A stretch of 9,175 nt of DNA from Chloroflexota bacterium (GTDB taxonomy: Bacteria; Chloroflexota; Dehalococcoidia; Plut-88900): the NCBI GenBank assembly GCA_022572865.1, contig JACZVB010000033.1, forward strand, positions 1 through 9,175, given 5' to 3'. Made by a program: the position numbers and the translations under genes. Every line of letters starts with the position of its first letter. Within the stretch, counting starts at the first letter, position 1. The notes under the pieces are model-generated. The model was not told the DNA's origin, ran no database searches, and saw only the letters and a list, made by a program, of their open reading frames with translations. Shown in pieces: positions 4,833 to 9,175 of this stretch.

Positions 4833-7800
4833 TTAGAAGATTATCTGTCCAGCCTCGTTGATGAAGACCCAGTACCCCAGGCCCGGTACGAACGTATTGT
4901 TTGTTACGGGTGCGGTACGGGTGAACCCTACAGCCGGATCTGGGTCGAAGCCGTAGACCACAGCCCAGTCAACGCCCGTCAGGTAGTTATCCATATCGAC
5001 GGCGTTGACAAGAAGAACAGGCAGGTTGAAGAACTGGGGACCAAACAGGATCCAGCCTGCAAGCACTACCTGTGGTCTCGGGGCCTGGGGTATGCCACTC
5101 AGGCGGCGAAGGACCACATCTACGTCATCGGCGTTCGTGGAGAAGACCCAGTAGCCTGCACCTGGCTTGAGGCTCAGGATGTCGCCGGACCAGGCCCCAT
5201 CCACAAAGTTGGAGACCTGCCACCCGGCTTCTGTGCTCCAGGTCCTGATCTTGGTGATCGACGGATTTACATCGCCGAAGACACTGCCCGGGGTAGCGGA
5301 GTCAAGCCTTGCGGGCACGGAGATCAGGTTCCAGCCAGGCTCCATGCTTATCGTGAAGCCAGTGGGAGCCTCGACTGCGAAGACGAGGGTCTGGCCGCCA
5401 CTGACATTGCCAGCAGGGTCCGACACCTCGATGATCCAGGTGTAAGTACCTGCGGCCAAAACCTTGGCCAGAATGTAGGTGTTGCCATCAGCGAAAGTGG
5501 TACCGGACACATCTGCGGCCGTTGGGATGTTCCCGTTAGCCGTGTAGATGCCCGGGTTGCCGGCATCGTGGAGGTTGATGACAAGGTCACCGGCCATCAG
5601 GGTTGCAAGGCTGGCATCCACCAGGGTACTGGAGGTCCCATCCTCGCCTATGGTGCCCAGGCCATGGATGACACCTCCAATGGCGTCGGTAGTGCCTGAG
5701 TGTATGTGTTGTATCCCCGAGATGCCGGCGGTGACGCTAATTTCCACCAGCGTCTGGGCACCCTTCGCCGTCAGCACCGCGGTGCCGCTCTGGCCTGAGT
5801 CAGCAGTCCCCGCACCCCTGTCGCCGACGCTGTTGTCCAGCACAATGGTTATGGAGGTCAGGTTGGCACCCGAGATCGTGGACGAACTTAGCGTTGCTGA
5901 CTCGCCGAAGTCCGCTACGACCCTGGCTATGTCGTCCAGGCCCTGGAAGGAAGAGTTGGGCGTGGCGTCTGTGTCCACCGCGGCAGGAGTGAACGCTGCC
6001 AACGTCGGAACGGCCACGTCCGCCTCAAATGACACCGCATCGGCAGTGCCGAGATTAGCGGCAGGGGAAGCGTCGTTAGCAGTGGCGGTGATGTCGTAGG
6101 TCGTTGTAGTGGTAGAGGTAAAGGTCAGCTCCCACTCGAGGTCTGCGGTGATCTCGGTCAGGGTCCCAAGGGTCCCGACATTTGTTGCGCCGGCGGCCAC
6201 TGAGACGGAGTAAAGGTCACTCGTGTCCCAGTCATTGTCCGTGCCTCCCGCCAGGGCAGTCACCGTGATAGTGGTGCCCGTCTGGCCCGTGATGGTCCCT
6301 GTAGAGCCGTCGGTCAGGTTGGTCACCACATCGCCATTTGCAACTCCGTCATTAACGAAATCAGCATTGGCATCGGTGAGCACGGTGGCACTGGTCGCCC
6401 CGGTGTGGGCGCCGCCCACTGCGGTTATTGTGGCCAGCGGGGTGGGATCGGCCGCAAGGATCTCACTGGAGAGGAGTGTAACGGTAACCTCGGCGTCCCC
6501 ATCGCCATCGGGGTCACCGGCCAGGGCCGCGTCCAAGCTTACAGTCAATGTAGGCGCGACGTTGTCGGTAGCCGTCCTCAGCAGGCCGGAGGCCGCGCCA
6601 TTGCCCGCCAGGTCCAGCACCTCACCGATAAGGCTTACCACAGATGTGACGTCGGTGCCCCGCGGATCGGTAGTCAGGTAGACGAATGCGCTGGAGTCGA
6701 AGGTGTAGGTCACAACGACGACATCGTTAGCGTTGGTAGCAGCGACCTCGGCGGTGTTGTTATCGGAATTTGTCTCCACCAGGGTCACGCTGGTACCGTT
6801 CACCGTGACGGTGTATTCGTCAGCGAAGTTGCCGTCGGCATCGTTGTCCAGGGCGACGAACTCGGCGATGTTGAACTGGGTTTGGCCGCCGGTAGCAGAG
6901 AAGGTCTCGGAGTTCAGCAGGGTTTCAAAGTGGCGGGCGTCAAGGGGAATCGAGCTGCCCACCACGTCGAAGTCGGTTGCGGCAACGCTATCGCCATCAA
7001 TGGACTCGTTGAACCTTACCTCTATGCCGGTGTTGTCGCTCCGGGTCCTTTCGGTACCCGCAGCGTTCGCACCGAACCCTGAACTGGCCGCAGTGATACT
7101 GGCAATGTCTGTCGAGTCGATATTGACTGAGAACCTGTCGTTGGCCCCACCGGGCTCGTCTGCAACGCTGTTGCCCACGGCATCAATGGCCACAACATTC
7201 CACAATGTAATCCCCTGGCCCAGGGCCGCAGCTGCGCCGCCCTGTGCCAGAGTCAGGCGGATACCGTTGACTACGTCTGTCTTGTTCTCGGTAATGGTAG
7301 TGTCGTTGCCTATAGTCAGGTCCGTAGTGCCGGCGTCGTCCTGGACGTTGATGGGGGCACCGGTGTCGGTGACCTGCACGTCGAAGGTGATTACGTCAGG
7401 CGGGTCCAGGGTCGCGGGATTGACGTTCAGGCCATCGGCAGGTCCAATCAGGGTAATAGTAGGAGGCGTCAGGTCCGCGGTGGAGGTGCCAACCCGGTCG
7501 TTGGAGGGATCGGCATCAGAGTAGGTAGCGGTTAAGGCATCGCCATCGGACACGGCCAGCAGCAGGTCGATCAGGTCCTGCTCGGCCTGGGTGTCGACCA
7601 GGCCCAAGTCTCCCAGCATGTTGTCCAGCCGGAGGGCGAGAGCCACGCCGTCGGCATTGACAGCGTCAATCTCAAACAGAAGGTCATTCGCGTTGTTGAT
7701 GTTACCAATTACGTTGTTGCCAGACGCGTCGGCCGCGGTCTCTATTGCGGTCAACTGAGCAGCGGTTACCAGGCCCATGGCCTGGTCGAAGGTCCCGGCG

Positions 7801-8732
7801 CTGCCGGCGGAGGTTTCGGTTAAGTCGATTGTCCTGTTGTCGTTGCCTATGGAGGAGGTCTCGCTGCTTACGGTCACGTCCTCAACGTCGTCGGTTACGT
7901 CGTAGGTGAACGTTATCACCACGCTGTCGTCACCACCGCCAAAGTTCACATCCGCGATGGTCGTTATCAGTCCGGTGGCACTGGTGGCGCCGCTTGGGAA
8001 GTTAGTGTTGATAGCGTTGTCGAAGTCAACGCCGGAAAGGATGGAGAGGCCGACGCTGTCGATAGGTGTGTTACCAGGTACCCTGACGTCGTATTCGTAG
8101 GTCTCGTATGTGAGTGTAATGGTCTCATCGGCAATGGTGGCCGCGTCGAAGTCCACAGTAACCGTGGACAAGCCATCCACAATATCGCCATCGCCAGGTG
8201 AATGCGCTGTGATTTCAGCACCATCAACAGCAGTTGATACGGAGGTGTCGCTGACGTAGGTCACGTCGGCGTTCTCGTAGACGCCGTCGCCATCTGCATC
8301 CGCTAATCGGTCACTCAGCGTACAGACTGAAGGATCGGCATCTGTGCAGGGGCCGATTGAAGCCAGTTGTCCGGCAACGGATGCGGCGGTTACTGTAAGG
8401 GTTTCAGTGGCCGTTGTCTCACCCTCGAAGACCGCCTCACCTACGGTTCCTGCGGCATTATCCTCTATATCTGTCAGATCGAATGCATTTCCATTTCCAT
8501 GGCCACCCGATATGATGTACCTTACCGTTCCTGTTCTGGCCACGTCTAAATCGACATCCGTTACGGTGATCGTAACGACGTCGAAACCTTGCACAACGGA
8601 ATATACAGTTTCATCAAAAGTGACCGTGCCGGCGGTCTGGGCCCCGGCAAACGCGGCCGGGATCACTGCCACTAATGACAGCACCAGGGCCATGACTGCC
8701 ACGATCGAAAGTATTTTACCTTTCTTATTCAA
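4833..8732 (-). CDS. Giant secreted S-layer-like surface protein with CHRD-like domain and paired GYWVF modules
   Basis: The 1299-residue product begins NKKGKILSIVAVMALVLSL, a signal peptide cleaved near AFAGA (about 31). The exported part is a chain of beta-sandwich domains very rich in Thr, Asp, Ala and Val. Asp-rich calcium-type loops are at about 145-150, 629-634 and 740-746. Ig-like segments include TPPTITLIGP (422-431) and a Big_5-like stretch near 565-592. A TDGSTGTITGQ...GGTDNDWD module is at 772-843, and a CHRD-like domain at about 960-1070 (GIQHIHSG, LVINLHDAGNPG). Two C-terminal copies (1126-1208, 1221-1299) share GWxLxxxP/GP and end in GYWVF (1193-1197, 1286-1290). There is no SLH domain, LPxTG or membrane anchor. 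The TTG at 8732 is preferred because AAGAAGGGGG lies six bases upstream. A TTG at 8774 has no Shine-Dalgarno and would add 14 residues. The product is inferred to be an envelope or S-layer component. Only its modules are recognisable, not a named family. Confidence 0.85.
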   Translation of the reverse strand: MNKKGKILSIVAVMALVLSLVAVIPAAFAGAQTAGTVTFDETVYSVVQGFDVVTITVTDVDLDVARTGTVRYIISGGHGNGNAFDLTDIEDNAAGTVGEAVFEGETTATETLTVTAASVAGQLASIGPCTDADPSVCTLSDRLADADGDGVYENADVTYVSDTSVSTAVDGAEITAHSPGDGDIVDGLSTVTVDFDAATIADETITLTYETYEYDVRVPGNTPIDSVGLSILSGVDFDNAINTNFPSGATSATGLITTIADVNFGGGDDSVVITFTYDVTDDVEDVTVSSETSSIGNDNRTIDLTETSAGSAGTFDQAMGLVTAAQLTAIETAADASGNNVIGNINNANDLLFEIDAVNADGVALALRLDNMLGDLGLVDTQAEQDLIDLLLAVSDGDALTATYSDADPSNDRVGTSTADLTPPTITLIGPADGLNVNPATLDPPDVITFDVQVTDTGAPINVQDDAGTTDLTIGNDTTITENKTDVVNGIRLTLAQGGAAAALGQGITLWNVVAIDAVGNSVADEPGGANDRFSVNIDSTDIASITAASSGFGANAAGTERTRSDNTGIEVRFNESIDGDSVAATDFDVVGSSIPLDARHFETLLNSETFSATGGQTQFNIAEFVALDNDADGNFADEYTVTVNGTSVTLVETNSDNNTAEVAATNANDVVVVTYTFDSSAFVYLTTDPRGTDVTSVVSLIGEVLDLAGNGAASGLLRTATDNVAPTLTVSLDAALAGDPDGDGDAEVTVTLLSSEILAADPTPLATITAVGGAHTGATSATVLTDANADFVNDGVANGDVVTNLTDGSTGTITGQTGTTITVTALAGGTDNDWDTSDLYSVSVAAGATNVGTLGTLTEITADLEWELTFTSTTTTTYDITATANDASPAANLGTADAVSFEADVAVPTLAAFTPAAVDTDATPNSSFQGLDDIARVVADFGESATLSSSTISGANLTSITIVLDNSVGDRGAGTADSGQSGTAVLTAKGAQTLVEISVTAGISGIQHIHSGTTDAIGGVIHGLGTIGEDGTSSTLVDASLATLMAGDLVINLHDAGNPGIYTANGNIPTAADVSGTTFADGNTYILAKVLAAGTYTWIIEVSDPAGNVSGGQTLVFAVEAPTGFTISMEPGWNLISVPARLDSATPGSVFGDVNPSITKIRTWSTEAGWQVSNFVDGAWSGDILSLKPGAGYWVFSTNADDVDVVLRRLSGIPQAPRPQVVLAGWILFGPQFFNLPVLLVNAVDMDNYLTGVDWAVVYGFDPDPAVGFTRTAPVTNNTFVPGLGYWVFINEAGQIIF

Positions 8733-8836
8733 CTTACGCCCCCTTCTTGTGTGGTCACGTAGGATTTGGGACAAGGAAAAATTAATACTACTGATAAACT
8801 GGTACCCGTTCTCTGGGAACTCTCTGGCGTGCTCAC
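8729..8836 (-). CDS. Candidate leader ORF (35 codons) coupled to the surface-protein gene
   Basis: A GTG at 8834-8836 follows GGGAG by seven bases, within the very strong Shine-Dalgarno-like AAAGGAGGTGGGAG (8844-8857). The frame stays open for 35 codons, and its TGA shares bases with the TTG start of the surface-protein gene (TTGA, 8729-8732). The peptide begins MSTPESSQRT and resembles nothing known to me. The stop-start overlap is typical of translational coupling. Chance is possible at this length. Confidence 0.4.
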   Translation of the reverse strand: MSTPESSQRTGTSLSVVLIFPCPKSYVTTQEGGVS

Positions 8837-8843
8837 CTTAATG

Positions 8844-8857
8844 CTCCCACCTCCTTT
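8844..8857 (-). promoter_or_regulatory. Extended Shine-Dalgarno-like sequence in the leader
   Basis: Leftward AAAGGAGGTGGGAG is almost fully complementary to the 16S rRNA tail, yet lies 112 bases before the preferred start of the surface protein. Only the 35-codon leader ORF (GTG at 8836), or a rare ATT at 8840-8842, is placed to use it. Confidence 0.6.
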
Positions 8858-8864
8858 ATATGGG

Positions 8865-8878
8865 TTGAGAAACCCTTT
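8865..8878 (-). repeat. Small hairpin in the surface-protein leader RNA
   Basis: Leftward GGGTT-TCTC-AACCC forms a perfect five-bp stem with a four-base loop shortly before the strong Shine-Dalgarno. It could stabilise the 5' end of the mRNA. Confidence 0.4.
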
Positions 8879-8894
8879 CGCTCTTTGTGCCTAG

Positions 8895-8923
8895 TTTATG
8901 ACTAAAATATAGAACCAAGTCAA
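8895..8923 (-). promoter_or_regulatory. Proximal promoter of the surface-protein gene
   Basis: Leftward TTGACT (8918-8923, 5/6), 17-bp spacer, CATAAA (8895-8900, 4/6). The RNA would start near 8888, giving a leader of about 155 bases before the TTG at 8732 and about 50 bases before the leader ORF. The flanking DNA is AT-rich compared with the rest of the window. Confidence 0.55.
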
Positions 8924-8941
8924 AACAAAGATGGAATTTAG

Positions 8942-9100
8942 CTAGAATATGATACCACCTATGTCAAATGACTCAGGGTATTTTCCCAACATCGTGACAA
9001 TAGTACCATTCCACCCGCCCTTGTCAAGCCCTAACACAGGCAGTCGCTGGGCACAAGGGCAGAGCTTAAATCGCCGCCAGTCCAGATACCAATGCGACAA
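8942..9100 (-). CDS. Short candidate ORF of 52 codons behind a near-consensus promoter
   Basis: TTG at 9098-9100 is preceded by GGAG at six bases and lies about 15 bases after the predicted start of the promoter at 9122-9150. It runs to a TAG at 8942-8944. The peptide begins MSHWYLDWRRFKLCPC and has no recognisable family, signal peptide or membrane segment. A second promoter-like element lies within it. An open frame of this length can arise by chance, so this is a weak call. Confidence 0.2.
   Translation of the reverse strand: MSHWYLDWRRFKLCPCAQRLPVLGLDKGGWNGTIVTMLGKYPESFDIGGIIF
9000..9027 (-). promoter_or_regulatory. Distal promoter with extended -10
   Basis: Leftward TTGACA (9022-9027, 6/6), 16-bp spacer, TACTAT (9000-9005, 4/6), the latter preceded by TGG, an extended -10 (TGn). 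It points to the surface-protein gene, about 260 bp from its start. Confidence 0.5.
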
Positions 9101-9120
9101 CTAATGCTCCGTTAGGCGCG

Positions 9121-9141
9121 CACTATAAAGGATGGATAGTG
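9121..9141. repeat. Operator-like dyad over the distal promoter
   Basis: CACTAT (9121-9126), nine bases, ATAGTG (9136-9141): a perfect inverted repeat whose left arm covers the -10 box and whose right arm lies in the promoter spacer. A bound dimer would block the promoter. Confidence 0.45.
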
Positions 9142-9150
9142 TAATGTCAA
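9122..9150 (-). promoter_or_regulatory. Near-consensus leftward promoter
   Basis: Leftward TTGACA (9145-9150, 6/6), 17-bp spacer, TATAGT (9122-9127, 5/6). This is the best sigma-A match in the window. Transcription would start near 9115 and run into the 52-codon ORF and then towards the surface-protein gene. Confidence 0.65.
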
Positions 9151-9153
9151 CAA

Positions 9154-9170
9154 GTCCCGAGTATCGGGAC
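9154..9170. repeat. Perfect 7-bp hairpin at the window edge
   Basis: GTCCCGA (9154-9160), loop GTA, TCGGGAC (9164-9170). It is just upstream of the near-consensus promoter. It may end an upstream transcript, be a dispersed repeat, or be a repressor site. No T-run follows on the visible strand. Confidence 0.5.
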
Positions 9171-9175
9171 AAGCT

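Larger units (their letters stand above)
8733..9175. other. Long 5' regulatory region of the surface-protein gene
   Basis: About 440 bp without a long gene. It holds at least three leftward promoter-like elements, a strong Shine-Dalgarno-like sequence, two short candidate ORFs, a small leader hairpin and two inverted repeats near the window edge, each listed separately. Confidence 0.7.

Noticed and set aside
5548..7524. Long rightward open frames (5548-6099, 6223-6681, 6405-7082, 6733-7524) opposite the surface-protein gene
   Set aside because: They are antisense shadows of a GC-rich, repetitive coding strand, without Shine-Dalgarno sites or recognisable domains, and they overlap one another in different frames.
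8733..8774. Fourteen-residue N-terminal extension of the surface protein (TTG 8774)
   Set aside because: There is no Shine-Dalgarno before 8774, whereas 8732 has AAGAAGGGGG at six bases and begins directly with a normal signal peptide. The extension cannot be excluded fully.
8939..8967. Fourth leftward promoter with TTGACA at 8962-8967
   Set aside because: The -35 is perfect, but at 17 bp spacing the -10 reads TAGCTA (2/6), and shifts of one or two bases do not help.
1..9175. CRISPR arrays, tRNA or rRNA genes, transposases or integrases
   Set aside because: No regularly spaced direct repeats, cloverleaf, rRNA signature or transposase-like reading frame was seen.

Overview
The window looks like a chromosomal segment of a Gram-positive-type (monoderm) bacterium, most likely a Chloroflexota lineage such as Dehalococcoidia. 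This is inferred from the hrcA/CIRCE heat-shock control, a very large Asp/Thr-rich surface protein ending in paired GW..GYWVF modules, a small LPxTG-type surface protein, and heavy use of TTG start codons. No rRNA or marker gene is present, so the taxonomic call is tentative.

Layout. Positions 97-3184 hold a leftward heat-shock cluster: promoter and CIRCE operator (3120-3184), hrcA, grpE (9 bp apart), a 191-bp gap, then dnaJ. The dnaK gene usually found between grpE and dnaJ is absent from the whole window, and dnaJ has its own consensus -10 box. Divergent from hrcA is a rightward gene (3279-3929) for a metallo-beta-lactamase-fold protein that seems to have lost most of its metal ligands. It meets, stop codon to stop codon, a leftward gene (3926-4480) for a secreted protein with an LPQTG sorting signal. 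The 4481-4832 gap holds a candidate promoter flanked by a dyad, a C-rich hairpin and a perfect 17-bp terminator hairpin.

Positions 4833-8732 are one leftward gene for a 1299-residue secreted surface (S-layer-like) protein, a mosaic of beta-sandwich, Ca-binding-type and CHRD-like segments. Its 5' region (8733-9175) is unusually elaborate. It has several leftward promoter-like elements, a 35-codon leader ORF whose stop overlaps the main TTG start (TTGA), and, further upstream, a near-consensus promoter overlapping a dyad in front of a 52-codon ORF.

The DnaJ/GrpE/HrcA genes form the cytoplasmic protein-folding stress module. The two surface genes are a separate envelope module. The degenerate MBL-fold gene sits between them with no clear functional link to either. 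The most unusual points are the dnaK-less chaperone cluster, the probable MBL pseudoenzyme, and the surface protein with its lysine/cysteine-poor composition and coupled leader ORF.
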